Assembly: GCA_964019165.1 (NCBI GenBank)
Contig: OZ025268.1
Coordinates: 1,332,001 to 1,396,000 of the forward strand
From: Mastigias papua
Taxonomy: Eukaryota > Cnidaria > Scyphozoa > Rhizostomeae > Mastigiidae
Length of the DNA: 64,000 nt
Direction: 5' to 3'
A model generated the notes under the pieces. The model was not told where the DNA came from, searched no databases, and saw only the letters and a program-made list of their open reading frames with translations. Below are positions 32,101 through 57,099 of the stretch, piece after piece. The position numbers were made by a program, and so were the translations under genes. Every line of letters starts with the position of its first letter. Within the stretch, counting starts at the first letter, position 1.

Positions 32101-32334
32101 GTTTAACAGTCTCGTTTGGCAGTGAATTGTGTAACTATTGGTAACTACAAGAGACCACAATGCATTGCAGCCTTTTTGTCAGAACTTGATGCAGCATTTC
32201 GATTGCTGAATTTGAAGAACGATTCCTTGCGAAAGAAGTTTGATGGCCTGAAATATGACCTTAAGAAAGTTGAGGAAGTCGTTTATGACTTGAGCATTAG
32301 GGGCTTAAATGCTCCTCAAGAAACGAAAAACTAA
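26191..32334 (+). CDS. TSN: Translin
   Basis: Six exons splice in phase: 26191-26271, 27595-27685, 28215-28314, 28674-28789, 30714-30793 and 32110-32334. They give 230 residues, against 228 in human translin. Conserved pieces are EIRDAVRELEQTTREIL (exon 2), VPVGQYYRYNDHWRM (exons 3-4), FLSSLKIYLEEERF, EWKDGFFLDLDDYLIGLL and RLLNLKNDSLRKKFDGL with KKVEEVVYDLSIRG near the C-terminus. Translin is an all-helical protein that forms octamers and, with TRAX, the C3PO RNase that trims passenger strands and tRNA fragments. The start is the first ATG after an in-frame TAG at 26140. Introns 3-5 carry transposon fragments. All splice sites are GT-AG and no frame damage is seen, so the gene looks functional. 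Confidence 0.97.
29218..29640 (-). pseudogene. Penelope-like GIY-YIG endonuclease fragment in TSN intron 4
   Basis: On the minus strand, interrupted by two stops, are SSYKLNNMFSSTDPIP, RSRVVYKSS, KGCNSCRHFSSHMREHISWDK and, later, NNAITSYQLRLGNLYILAG. The order (VVYKF..C.GCN..Y...RHF..R..EHL..DK..., then TSYQLKIKEALHI) is that of the GIY-YIG module at the C-terminus of Penelope-type or related retroelement polyproteins. Only this terminal part is present. The catalytic GIY stretch itself appears deleted between GCNSC and RHF. Confidence 0.55.
29842..30197. mobile_element. 356-bp DNA element with exact 8-bp duplication, in TSN intron 4
   Basis: The termini ctcgggggggggaggtaac and the reverse complement of gttaccctcccccgag are inverted repeats. 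ATTCCAGT occurs directly at 29834-29841 and 30198-30205. An 8-bp duplication suggests hAT or a similar superfamily, although CTCGGGG is not the usual CAGGG end. The interior repeats acccataattcc about six times in degenerate form, so the element is built partly of an internal minisatellite. Perfect duplications point to recent movement. Confidence 0.83.
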
Positions 32335-35300
32335 TCGTACTACGCCAGTCTGAGCATTCTGATAAAATCACCATAAAAACGAAAGCCAAGTGACTATAGA
32401 ACGTTAGAAGAAACCCTAAAGTGAGAAGAATGTCTTATGACCTTCTGAGTATGACAAGGACAGTATTGATAGTGACCTCAGGAGAGCAATCGGTAAATGT
32501 TCACTGATAATCCTTGTATGATGTCATCAAAGTATCTTACTCTATGTGAGTTGATTTTTAATAGTACTTCCAGCGAAGAATAGACAGCTATTAATTACAA
32601 GGAATAACTGAATACTCGAAATTCTATGGAATTCCAGTGTAAAAGTCAAAGATTAAAGATGAAAAGGCGAGACCAAGGTCAGCCAAAGGGCAAAGTCTCA
32701 TTATAGAGAATATGCTTGGAAATCTTATTCATTTCCATTAGAAGTATTTGAAAACAATTTCTCAACACATTGCAATATCTTGTTGACAAAGTACCAACTT
32801 AATGGCTCTTTTTGTAAGCACCAATTACTCATGACGCAAAATGCTCTTGTCTCGTACACACTCCCTTAGATTTATTACCCGATAACTCAAGTATCCTCGA
32901 CATTTTGTTTACAAATTGTTCGAGCATGGGATGGAAGTAGTATCTTCTTAAATTAAGCGCATTTTACCATTAATACCTAGTCGTGAATCAATCACTGCAT
33001 TGTGCCGTTCACATAATCTTTTTTAGCATTAAAAACATCCTGGCGACTTTCTGTTATTCGCATCGTGTATCCAAACTTTTAGCCACTGTGCCATTCTTCG
33101 GATCCGTTGACCCCCTGCTATGCACCCCTTCTATATTTTACCGTCTGAATAGGTTTATGTATTATTCACTAACAAGAGTTCATTTCATGAGCTGCTTATT
33201 ATGCAATGATTATCATGACTTAAGCCAGACTCATAAGCTTATTCAAGTTTTTACCGATTCAGAAATATAGATCATTATCTTCCTGCTAGTCCAGTTATTC
33301 AAAAAATCTCAGCGTAATTCCCAAATCTCATTCCAAGCCCTTGCAATCCTGCTTTTTCCTACTTAGAACATTGATAGTTGGGCGTCCTTCAGAAGCTTTC
33401 AATGGCTTTGCCGATAACATCATAGGCGACCGAACTCTCCCATATGCATCGCCATTGCAGCTATAACTACGTTGAAGTTGAAACTGCATCTGAAATATGT
33501 TGCACAAGGTCCCTCGACGAAGATTCCACCTCACGTTAGATAGAACACCAAACCTGTTCCCGACGTAAAAATTGGTATTTGCGAACATGCTCGTCAATCA
33601 AAGATCACATTCTCACATTAGTATTATTTTGTGCTTTTGTTTCAAATTGGAGAATCCGAATGAAGGCATGTACTCACATCATTGAAAGCAAAATCAAATC
33701 CATCTGTTCTTATAATGTGAACGCGCACAACTCTCCAGTATCCTATCCCATCCTTTGTTTTGAAATAATGCACTTGAAAGGAAAATTCTGGTTTTCATTC
33801 AGCTTCTCTCATAACATGATAATTACAGTACAAGAAATCGAAATTGTTTGATAAAAGTTATTTATTTGAACTATGTGTTGAGGTTTGTCAAGAATTCTTT
33901 TATGTTTTGATAGCTTATACACAAACGAAACTGATAAAATGCAACAAACTTATCACTGTCTTTCTCATTTTCTTTCTGTATCTAACAACAAAGCACTCCG
34001 TCGTTGGTAGCCAGTTGATAATGGTTTTTTGATGCAAGCGCTTTAGATAACAAAAAGAGACTGAAAGAAGCATTTAATTATATCCATGTCTCATCCAATG
34101 GGTACAAAACAGAACATTGACGTTGGAGCTGACCAGATATGAAGAGAGGGCTTATTTCCAACAAACAAGGTAGGATTTGAATTCCTGTAGGGTACATTTG
34201 TTCAGGGTATATGCGCTTGTCTTAATAATTTTCCAAACACAAAATCTATTTGCTAGCCGAACGTTTGAGAGAACGCCATTCTCTCAGGCTAAGATGGATT
34301 TGTTGCCCCGTGATCAATGGCACCTTTCGAACTAAGTATACCCCCGTATTATATGGGATTTTTCAAATAAGTAGGAATGCTAACAAAGACAACGGCATTG
34401 CCCTTAAGGAGGGGCTCCTAAATCAACATAGTACCGGTGAATCGTAACTAGAATCTCATGAGAAGAGAGGAGCTATCGGTATTTGATCATCGAACCACGG
34501 AGCACACGTTGATAAGGAGATCTACGATTGATTTCGACTTTTATTAGAGTTCAAGATAGCATAGGTGAGTACAGCAGTAAACTTAGATAATCATTTAATA
34601 TCGACTATCAATAAAAATTTGCTTGTAAGAAGTTCAGCGCCCAAGAATGAACGCCACAGAAAATGAACATAGACCCAAAATGATAAACTACATTTGAAAG
34701 ATCTTATGTCGTTTTAAGTATTACCATGATACTACAAAAGATAATTGAATCAATTCTGTTTTACTGATAACTTATCCTTGATTTGGTTTAACCGTCTGTC
34801 GATCTCTCGAAACATACCATTTTAAAGTAAAAGGAAAATGGAGTATATGCTCTTGAAGTTATTACAAAGACTGTTATTTCAAACGAACTAGTTAATCTAC
34901 TAAGAGAAGGAAAAGAAGATCGGGAAAGAGAATCGGTCCCTTATCTGCAAACTCATTCCACATGGACGACTTTCACAGAAGTTAGAAGATATCATAAAAA
35001 GTGCTGGAAACAACAAGAGATGCCCGGAATGACGTTCTCGTTTGCAATCTTAAGTATTTACTTCTTTTTCATATAACGTAGCAAGCGGCCAAAAACAACA
35101 TGATATTGTTCACGTTGAGACTATCTGAAGGTCAGTAATCAGCTGCAGAAAAACGTGAACGCCGATGAAGAAATAAGACGTGGCGTCCTTTGAACTATGA
35201 CGTAAAAATTAGAAGAAATAAAGCTTAGAAGTATGTTTCTCTTGATTCGACATGGCTGATTATTGCTCAAATGAGACCATTTTATTATTTTTCACCATTA

Positions 35301-36550
35301 CCTTGTCCTTGTGGTTTGCTACGAAGCCTTAAGAGTAGCTTTAGAACATACCCCTGGGTACAAACTTACAATATCACACGTTCTATATACATGCTTATTG
35401 ACTCTCTTCATGCTGGACGTATCGAGTTTCCAGGTAATCACTTAGTAAATCGATTCGTGACTGACTGACTGACTGACTGATTGAGAATGAATGACATCAT
35501 AGCCGATTGGCAAATCCAGGTTTTACTTCAATCCTTGATAAATCTAGTATTTAGCAAACGAAGCAAGACTAGATATAACAAGATAAAAAAATTATAATTG
35601 GTAGCAAGGATAACACCATTAAAGTTTTAGGAAGAAGTCGCGAAGGTATTGGTTTCTGTGTTTAGAGCATTATTAATTTAAATCAGGTCATGATGTTTTA
35701 GACACTAGCGGAGACTTCAAAAATCTAAGCTCTCCATAGATACGTCCTGAAGTATTAATGCGGCTATGGATTATTTCGAACGCGACTAACTCTCGATGGG
35801 CAGTGTTCTACATTGGTATAACGAGCGAGTATCGGCTATTGCTTTATACTATCATCAACTGTATTGCAAAGAAAATTTCCCCTGCATGGTTAGATTCTAC
35901 CCATGGTTGCATGCAGGGGAATCGTCGATAATATTCTTATCAAGCAATGGAAGCTGTGTTGCAATGGGCAATATCCTTCTATCCATGCTAGTGTGGCTAT
36001 GGGAGAATTAGTATGTGACCAGTCATACGGATTATAACCGTCCCTATTCCAACTGTAAGATCACACTGTTGGCAATGGCTTTTAGCTGTTTGCGTTGACT
36101 GTCTACAAATCCGTTTGAATTTTTCGACTACCGCAAACGGAAAATACCACTGTAAATTTTGATTAAACCGCTCTTTGGAGTATTTCTCATGTCAGACATG
36201 AACGATTCATACAATAATATCGGTAAGAGGATTTTAGGCACTTACTATTTGACCTGAAGACTGTTATAGATACTGTGAAGCACGGCAGAACATTACGAGG
36301 GTGAAACGGCTAACATTGAATCACATATGATGAATATGGCTAGGATGCCTCTATCTCCGCAGCCAGAGCAGCAACGTAACAGTATAGGAGGAAATTGACC
36401 TCGTATTAGGAAATTGACCTCGTACCTCTATCTCTGCTTCTGATGTATGCAACATACGCAGCCGAGTTTCTCAGGCCTAATTTCTTGATCCATTGTTGCT
36501 CCTTATTTGTTCTAAAAAAGAAATTGTACAAGTCATATTTATGCAACTTA
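32335..36550. other. Intergenic region downstream of TSN
   Basis: No gene recognised. Noted: a small hairpin gagagaacgccattctctc at about 34268-34287, a GACT tetranucleotide run at 35458-35482, and a 12-bp stem (ttcccctgcatg / catgcaggggaa) at about 35876-35932. Open frames of 60-95 codons here show no recognised domain. Confidence 0.4.
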
Positions 36551-37238
36551 AGGGGTCAGTCATTTATAACTCTGGGTACCAGGGTGGGCTAGAACTGGGG
36601 AGGGTATGAAAGCTTTTCCAAGGATACTTGGGGGGTATGAAACTTTGCGGAGAATTTTTGGGGAATATGAAATCGTTAGAGACAGAATCTGAAGAAAATC
36701 AACTCAATGAATTGCAAAAGTCTATTGATCACTGTATTTATACGTATCTAGTTGTCAGAGTTTCTCCAATTGCAATTTTTCTCTGATTTAAGTTTTGTGT
36801 GGTATACTGTGTTATTGTAGTGCTCCTAGTAGATCACAACTGTTTGTTCAAATAAAATTCTCCAAGTATAAATTAACTTTTTCATAAAAACTTTTCTATA
36901 CCTTATGTAAAGAAATCTTACAAAGAATGATATTTTCATTATTGTGTACAAAGGCTTTTCTTGCAGTAATTTTCCAGCAAGTAACTTTGCAGAAAACAAC
37001 TTTTATATGCGATCTCTCAAGTAGATGATAGTTGTAATTGTTACTTTAAAAGCAGTAATGAAGAAATCTACCCTGAAATCCTTACAGGGTAGATAGCAAC
37101 TGGGTTGTGAAACTTGTTACTTATTTCTCAACGGGGTATGAAAACTTTTGGACAAAAATTGAAGAGGTATAAAACTTTTGACCATTTTGTAAATTCTAGC
37201 CCGCCCCCGGTACCCAGAGTTAGAAATGACTGACCCCT
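36551..37238. mobile_element. 688-bp non-autonomous DNA element
   Basis: The termini aggggtcagtcatttataac and the reverse complement of gttagaaatgactgacccct are inverted. The match continues through ctctgggtaccaggg for about 45 bp. Flanks can be read as TA/TA or as TTA with one extra A at the left, so the duplication length is uncertain. The interior has repeated ggtatgaaa(a/c)ttt motifs and no ORF. Confidence 0.72.
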
Positions 37239-39497
37239 TAGCATCACGCTGGATGCTTTGTTGTCACCCCCCCCCGCCCCAACTGAAAGTCCAGGCTGTT
37301 GGCAACTACATTTAACTGTTTGCAGTGCTTGTCTAAAAATCCTTTTGAATGTTTAGACCGTAGTAAACAAATAGAATGCATACGTAATTCAGTAAAACAT
37401 GCTACAAACTAACATCAAATATAAAGTATTTCTTGGGAAGATAACAAACAAGCACCTCCTTCTATCAAATAGCAAAAAGCGTGAACGACGAGCCAATGAA
37501 ATTAAAATGAAGACCAGATAACAAGACATTCGCATCGAATATTTCTAAAACAAACCCTCTCAAAACTTCCGTATCTTCAATTATGCAAAAAAAACTAAAA
37601 ATAATCTCGACTCTCGAAAATCCACTATGATAGCTTGTTGAACATTAGGGGGGTCCTTGGTATAATTAGGGGGTCCATGGGCATAATTTGATATATTTAT
37701 GCGCAAACGGATAGTCAAAACAAAACCCAGTGAGAGAAATCTCACTCGCGAACAATATGAAACAAGATCCAATGATATCACTTAAGCAAAATAAGTTGCA
37801 CATAAGAGGGATGCTATGAATATTTTCTGCCCAAGAAAATGTGGAACTTTACTTTACCTAAATCCGGCAAGATACAGGCCAGCAGTCTCCTTGCAATGCG
37901 GACATACGAAGAAGCTGAAAGAGAGTCTGACCATAATTACCTAAAAGCAACAAACAAGTGATTGCATTAGGGTACGAAAGGTATTTATGAAGAAACCCAT
38001 CGAATTCATGCGGACTGCCCTGCACCATTCACAACATGTCATCCAAATCGAACGGCGTAATCAACGAAAGTAACCGAGTGCCAGAAATTAAAAATTAAAA
38101 TACGTGCGACACACAAATTGCACCAGGCGATCACAACAAATGCCGAGCACAATTAGCATGGGGAAATAGAGTAATTTCACAGTTCTAAAACACGAATGTA
38201 ATGCTGGATGTAAAACTCCCAATAGCAGAGTGATTAACTTTTGTTCATTAGTATATTCTCTGATTCCCAAATGATTCTTGAAGTGATTGACTAATGAATG
38301 GTTGAGTTTCCCACAGGATGATAGTCAATTCACCTGTAAGGGCACGAAAATGACAGCGAAGATGTTCTCCTTAACACATGGCTTTCATATTTATTAATTG
38401 GGTAACACCACTAAACCAACCCTACCCTACCTATTCAAGTTCTGTCTGCAGCAATATCTCCCATCGGTCACTAAGCGACATTTTATACTGTGGTGAGTGT
38501 AAAGTACGGTTTAAAGTGCATTCAGTATATTCTAATATTTTGTCACTTTTTCATGAAATATTGACATACTTTAGGACGAAAAGATTATTCCATACTAGTA
38601 ACTAAAATGTATACAAATACAGAACTAAACCTCTAAAATATCAAAAAAACTTGATGTATTGTAGAAAAAAGAATTTTACGTGCAATTTACTTAACATTTA
38701 ATAACTGTTAACTGCAAATGGTCCTAGGCACGAACGTAATCTTTTTCAAGGAATGGGCTTGAAAAGAGAGATGCAGAGACACAATTCACTGCGTATCCCC
38801 AAAATGAGGACTTGTAGCATGTTGGGTTTAGTTCATCAAAATATTTGATCTCCCAATATAAGTGACTCTTTAACCAAATTAAATACAGTTTATCTCACAG
38901 AATCAAAAATTCTTCTATTAAAAGGAATATAGATTAAGTGGATAACCAAAAGGTGATACTGTTAAGTTTCATTTGCCTTTCTGAAATTAAAGTTCTATAT
39001 TCCTTGCAGCTTGTCCGATGCATCGAGGCGGTCTTGTTCTCATCAAAGAGTGTGGCCTGAAATCACATCTACAAATTAGAGAGAAGATCATCAATGAGTA
39101 TCGGCTTATTAATAAACATAATGGTTGACATAGTAAAGAACAATACCGGATAATTTCAGACAAAGGTACAGTTAGAGTATCATATGTCTGTGCAATCGGT
39201 TTACTATTATTCAAAAATCTGATCTGATGAACTGGGTTTGTTGAATGGGTTTAAAGACAATTGCTGGATTCAAAGCAACTGGATGCATGCATATGTGGGA
39301 TGACGGCCTATGATAGTCTTAATTCTCATGACTTCGTTTGGCCTCATGTTATCTAGCTACTAATGGCTTCGCAGTAAATCCAGCGAGTGCAGGAAAGCTT
39401 TTCATACAATCAAACATAGTGACTTGCTACAAACGTCGCAAGCATACCAGATTCCTTCTGCCACAAAGAAAGTCACAATAAATCCGTGATCATTGCT
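37239..39497. other. Region upstream of the 39.5-kb GPCR
   Basis: No gene recognised. Positions 37298-37380 (ctgttggcaactacatttaa..) are a diverged direct repeat of 36066-36150. A ten-C run lies at about 37267. Confidence 0.4.
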
Positions 39498-41150
39498 ATG
39501 GATCTAGATTTCAACATTTACGAACAACTATTAATTGCAATTGCTGCTTGCATAATTACCGTTAACGTTTACGTTACGTCACTGTTCGTTCGTAAGCCAA
39601 AGTTGCGACAGGGCTCCAGCGTGCTGCTTTTCAGCCTTACGATGGCGGATCTGTTTACGGGACTCGTAACTGTCCCGCTCATCATTTCCACTAAACCAAT
39701 GAGGCAGCACGAAAATGCGAAATTTCTATTTATATCTGGAGATATTGCTACAGTCGTTTCAGCATCTTTGACGATAATGAGCCTTTGTGCTGTAACTGCA
39801 GATCGATACGCCCGTCTTTGCCATCCAATGAGACATATGATGCTTGCGAGTAAAAAACGCATAGTTGCTCTATTCTGCTTCATTTGGATAACAGCCTTTA
39901 CGTGCGCGCTAATTCCTCTGTGTTGGCTTTACAGAGTTATGAAACCAAATCCTTCAAGAGAAACTATTGAAACAGTTGATAGGATGGATACAGAATACTC
40001 TATTGTTGGCGCCGCGTTATTTGCCATTCCAGTCATCGGTTTGACCATGGCATTTGTGCGCATGTTTTACGCGATACGCAAGCTCGGTCGAGATGAGCAA
40101 CGACTTTCGATAGAGGCGAACCAGGAGGACCGCCGTCGGAAAAGAGAACGGAAAGCTCTCGTACTATTTGGCACGATGTTCATGTTGTTCATGATCTGTT
40201 GGTTACCATGGATAACTCTGCGACCATTTGTCTCAACGCAAGTCTTCGATGAAATTCCGAAAACCTTGCTCAGCATACTAGTGGTTATACGATTCCTCAC
40301 TTCCATAATCAACCCTTTGTTGTACACATTGCACGAGCAAAATTATTACCGTGCCTTGATTGCAGATAAAGACAGCATTCTAAAGTTTATTCAGCGTGGC
40401 TGGGGTCGTCAACGAAGCACATCAGCTGATTCTGCATACAAGCTTGATCTCTACCGATCAAGCCGTAAAGGTACTTTCTTAAGCACTCTGAAGAGTCAAG
40501 ATGATACAACGACCTTCATGCCAAGCCCTTTGTTACTCCGTAATGGGCAAATACACTCAGGTCGCAAGGTTATCCACACAAACAACACTTCCAATGTAGA
40601 CAAGACCAATCAGGTGCAAGATGAACCAAGCTTACTTTTGTGGGTGCCACCGCATAGCCCACCGAATGGCAGTTTGGATAATAAAAAGGCTGGTCCCATC
40701 AATTGGAACATACCTGATACAAGAAATAAGGAATCTGATGAAGATAGGGTGGAGTTTGGTAATCGATACAAGGACTTCAAAGGGGGAAATGGTAATGAAG
40801 ACGGGACAGTAGCAAGTAAAGCATACGAGGAAGGAGGAATTGAACAACAAAGAAGCAGTGATTTGTTGGGAAATCCAGTTGGATGGGAGGACTTTGATTC
40901 ATGTGGGGAAAAACTAAAGTTAAAGAAATACAAAGACATGAGTGAGCCCTTGTTGGGGATACAACAAGAAGAGACATCCGAGACGATGGCTATGCTAATG
41001 AAGAGTAAGAAGTATGGACACCATGAAGAACTGAATGATTGCCTGAGGATGGACGAAGAGAAATTAAGAAACAAGGAGCAGACCAAAAGCTTGTTGAAAA
41101 CATCTTTTATTGGAAAACTGTTTAATGCAGATGACATTGATGCACATTGA
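39498..41150 (+). CDS. Rhodopsin-like (class A) GPCR with long C-terminal tail, single exon
   Basis: The 550-residue protein has seven hydrophobic segments (about 9-31, 43-64, 78-101, 121-144, 167-192, 219-243, 255-277). Class A marks: LTMADLF in TM2, DRY at 102-104, CWLPW at 234-238 and NPLLY at 272-276. About 275 residues of hydrophilic tail follow. It signals through G proteins at the plasma membrane; the ligand is unknown. Cysteines usually forming the TM3-ECL2 disulfide are not visible. The frame opens at a GTG (39486), but the first ATG is at 39498, which I use. The extracellular N-terminus is very short and has no signal peptide. Being intronless among intron-rich genes suggests retroposition, though many GPCR families are naturally intronless. 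Confidence 0.9.
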   Translation: MDLDFNIYEQLLIAIAACIITVNVYVTSLFVRKPKLRQGSSVLLFSLTMADLFTGLVTVPLIISTKPMRQHENAKFLFISGDIATVVSASLTIMSLCAVTADRYARLCHPMRHMMLASKKRIVALFCFIWITAFTCALIPLCWLYRVMKPNPSRETIETVDRMDTEYSIVGAALFAIPVIGLTMAFVRMFYAIRKLGRDEQRLSIEANQEDRRRKRERKALVLFGTMFMLFMICWLPWITLRPFVSTQVFDEIPKTLLSILVVIRFLTSIINPLLYTLHEQNYYRALIADKDSILKFIQRGWGRQRSTSADSAYKLDLYRSSRKGTFLSTLKSQDDTTTFMPSPLLLRNGQIHSGRKVIHTNNTSNVDKTNQVQDEPSLLLWVPPHSPPNGSLDNKKAGPINWNIPDTRNKESDEDRVEFGNRYKDFKGGNGNEDGTVASKAYEEGGIEQQRSSDLLGNPVGWEDFDSCGEKLKLKKYKDMSEPLLGIQQEETSETMAMLMKSKKYGHHEELNDCLRMDEEKLRNKEQTKSLLKTSFIGKLFNADDIDAH

Positions 41151-41727
41151 TGACGGGATTTTAGAACAGGTCTGAAAGGAATGGATTTGTATGTTTTGAC
41201 TACGATAATGTGCTAGATCGTTGCATGATTGTAAGAACCGTTATCACCTAAAACCTTGTGATACGTGACAATGTCTTCTCAACAGCAAAGTGAGTTGTAC
41301 ATGTTGCAATATAAATATGAAATTGCTCTCAAAACAAAACATATCCTAGAAACACACAACTAATATTATAACAAACTTACTTCATGTTTTAAACTTTATT
41401 CTGCCTCGGCAACTCTCATGTTTCCTTCCAAAGAACGCAATTGGTAGTCCCAAAAAAGCTAGAGTTTGAAAACGAAATGAAAATCCAAATGGATTTGAAT
41501 AAAAAACTCCCTAGTAAAGCAAATTTTGTTAGCTATAGAAGCTAATTTCAATTGGACATCATAAATCCGTTTGCTTATGAACGAACTTCACGACAATCAT
41601 AGAAATTGCGATGTATATCATTCTGTCAGCGTTTCTGACTCATATAAGTTCACAAAAAACATGAAAATTATGAAATAAGAACTGATGTCTTCTTTATAGT
41701 TAGTGGTTAATGCACAATAGATGTAAG

Positions 41728-41836
41728 GCATATGAATCCGAGGGGGTTTTGCAAAGGAAGTCCGAACGATCACCCATTAAAATACCTTATTTGATCGTTC
41801 GAAATTCTTTTGCAAAACCCCCTCGGATTCGTATGC
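41728..41836. ncRNA. Candidate long hairpin (45-bp stem, about 20-base loop)
   Basis: The left arm gcatatgaatccgagggggt.. and the right arm ..accccctcggattcgtatgc pair over 45 positions with four mismatches, separated by about 20 bases. If transcribed, either strand would fold into a precursor-like RNA. It lies 577 bp after the GPCR stop and 527 bp before an AATAAA, so possibly in the 3' UTR. A foldback transposon is the alternative. No target-site duplication was found. Confidence 0.5.
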
Positions 41837-42362
41837 TTTTCAACCAACAGTACAAGGAAGATCATTATAACTCTAGTTTCCAATGGTGAGCATAACTTTG
41901 CAAAGTACTACCTTACAGGATTATTCGGTGTCGAGTTGCAAGTAGTTGGGTACAATAAGATTAAGAAAGGCTTGATGAAATACAAGAGAAGGAATTTAGT
42001 GCAGTGCAAGTTCAAAGGGAAAGTCAAATGTACTCTGATATTCCGTTCTAGGGATAGGACATGTTTTTGAGGGAAACATGGATATAATGGCTGTCTTTCA
42101 ATGCATCATAAGTGTAGCAAAATCCATCCACGTGCAACCAACAGTTTAACAAATAATATGCATGACACAATCTATGCATGAAGCTGCAAGGGGATTGAAT
42201 TGAAAATATGCTGATCTATCGACTTTCATAGTTGATTGGTGTGATTCAAAAAGTATTTAAATGATTTAAAAGTGAGTGGCTCAAGTATTCATTCTGTTAT
42301 AATCGTTCATTTTAACTACAAGATCCCATCTCATCAACTATTCCATTTATCCATTTGCTAAC

Positions 42363-42368
42363 AATAAA
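42363..42368 (+). promoter_or_regulatory. Candidate poly(A) signal of the GPCR
   Basis: AATAAA in acaataaagtgat, about 1.2 kb after the stop codon. Confidence 0.25.
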
Positions 42369-43317
42369 GTGATCTGTGGCTCATAAATGTGTTCATTCAT
42401 TCATTCATTCTTCTTTCCATTCAGTCACTGATTCAAAGCAATTAACTAAATCATTTCTTCTCTGATCAATGCAGAAAACGTTTACGCCTCTTCAGCTAAC
42501 AAACTTAGTCCGTTAACTCCCTATGATCGACGCTCTTGGCTTAAAATAATTCTAAACAAATCGGAAAGCTCAACATTAGCCATAATGCATATAAATATTT
42601 GGTTACTGATATGCAGTGTCTAAAAAGATGATCGGGCATTCTTGTTAACAGTTGGGCCTATTAAATAAGTCTCCGAACTACAGTCTGACAGGTTTATTGG
42701 TAAACCAAACACGATTTAAACCCGAATAAAAGAGGGGTATTATGTAATCGTAAGGATTATTTATTCAAATAGGAAATTACTTTACTTGCAAACTAAATAT
42801 CGTGGCGACTTCATCATCATTATGTCATAAAATGGATCAATGTTCCTTCAAATTCAGAGAAATGGCTGATTAAAATATTTAGAATTAATGTGCCAGATGT
42901 CTATGGATAAAAAAATAAAAACTTTATTGTCATTTTCAATGAAATAACTCTCATATACTTTGGAATTTCGATCAAAGAAAGAATGACTGATTGAAACGGA
43001 CACAAGACTTGACTTGATATAAATTAATGTGAGCTTTATAGAGCTAATCGGTGTTCTAAATGTTGCACACTAATGGTACCCTCTTCATAAGTATGTAGAA
43101 TAAACGGATTCGGGCTAATTCATTACTTTTCAACAATCCTCAAAATAAAAATTCTCTGACTACATACTTTTCAAGATAGCCAAACATTCTGGCTTCACTA
43201 GTGGATCCCAAACAATCCTAAATGCGAACTGAAGAAAGAGCAAATTCCATTCTCTACTTAGAAGAGAGAAAGAGAGAGAGTAAAATTGATAAACAGAGAT
43301 GAACAAATATCACGTTA

Positions 43318-43323
43318 TTTATT
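43318..43323 (-). promoter_or_regulatory. Poly(A) signal of DARS1
   Basis: AATAAA on the minus strand, 55 bp after the DARS1 stop codon, the expected spacing for a short 3' UTR. Confidence 0.6.
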
Positions 43324-43377
43324 CAATTGAATTTCAGCAACTCTATAAGAAAATTAAGTCTCTTTCGTTCATCTTCT

Positions 43378-56375
<12,998 letters not shown>

Positions 56376-56618
56376 TGCTGATGATTGTTGAAATATCAAT
56401 CTATTACTAGTCTCTGCAGGGCACTGCTTGTAAAGAATTCCTGGAATTATGTGAGTAGACTGCTGCCAACTCTTCACTCTATCAACAACCAACACACTGA
56501 AAAACTCTCTTTCTCTACTTGCAGACAAGCTGTAAATAAAAGGTCTAGAACTTCTGCCAAAAATATTACCACAAAGCTTAGAATACAAAGTTTTCAGGTT
56601 TCGACTTAGAAGATGCAT
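56376..56618 (-). other. In-frame upstream extension of DARS1 (possible targeting sequence)
   Basis: Eighty-one codons upstream of the chosen DARS1 ATG are open and begin with their own ATG at 56618. The first 35 residues (MHLLSRNLKTLYSKL, then FGRSSRPFIYSLSASRER) contain Arg, Lys and Ser and no acid until the end, as in mitochondrial presequences. However, an acceptor-like ttttatttacag at 56544-56533 could end a 5' UTR intron, in which case the extension is not real. Confidence 0.35.
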
Positions 56619-56835
56619 ACAGAACTTCAGCTATCAGACCTGATTCTCTACCAGATAGGCACATGCACAGGCCTTAGCCTCGTTTATAAGTGAGAATCAG
56701 TCGCTGTGGCCCATTGCTCTGATTGCCACTGCGCACACGGAAAAGCGGAAACCGAATCATTCAAATAGAATATTGGGGATGTGCGCGCAGAGGCTATTGA
56801 GAATATGACACAGAAAGCTGAAGAAGACTTAAGTT

Positions 56836-56868
56836 AAGATAGTTGAATAAACCAGGGTTCGACGATGA
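56836..56868 (-). pseudogene. Fragment of a third small GPCR gene
   Basis: About 30 of 33 bases match the pre-TM6 coding part of the two intact genes (gttgaataaaccagg.ttcgacgatg). Together with the 57100-57490 flank it marks a mostly deleted array member. Confidence 0.6.
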
Positions 56869-57099
56869 TCGGTGAACAAAGCCAAAATAAGCATAAATTG
56901 CTGTGACAAAGACTTTAATTTTTCATTAATACCTTTTTAATTCAGCTTGCTTGCTTGGATTACAATGTACCCAGAAGTTGGGTAGTCTATGCAAGTCAAT
57001 GGAAGGGTTTGTGAGGTGTCAACCACAATAATACCTAAAAAAACCTTGCCTTCCAGTTTAGCGAATTTTCTAGTTCCATTCAGATTTCGCTATATCTGG

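Larger units (their letters stand above)
41151..43317. other. Intergenic / 3' UTR region between the GPCR and DARS1
   Basis: Contains the 41728-41836 hairpin, an AATAAA at 42363-42368, a CATT tetranucleotide run at about 42391-42411 and a short GA-rich tract at 43262-43280. No further gene recognised. Confidence 0.45.

Noticed and set aside
39486..39497. Start of the GPCR at the first codon of the open frame
   Set aside because: That codon is GTG; the first ATG is at 39498.
40610..41137. 175-codon antisense frame under the GPCR tail
   Set aside because: Shadow of the sense coding sequence with no own features.
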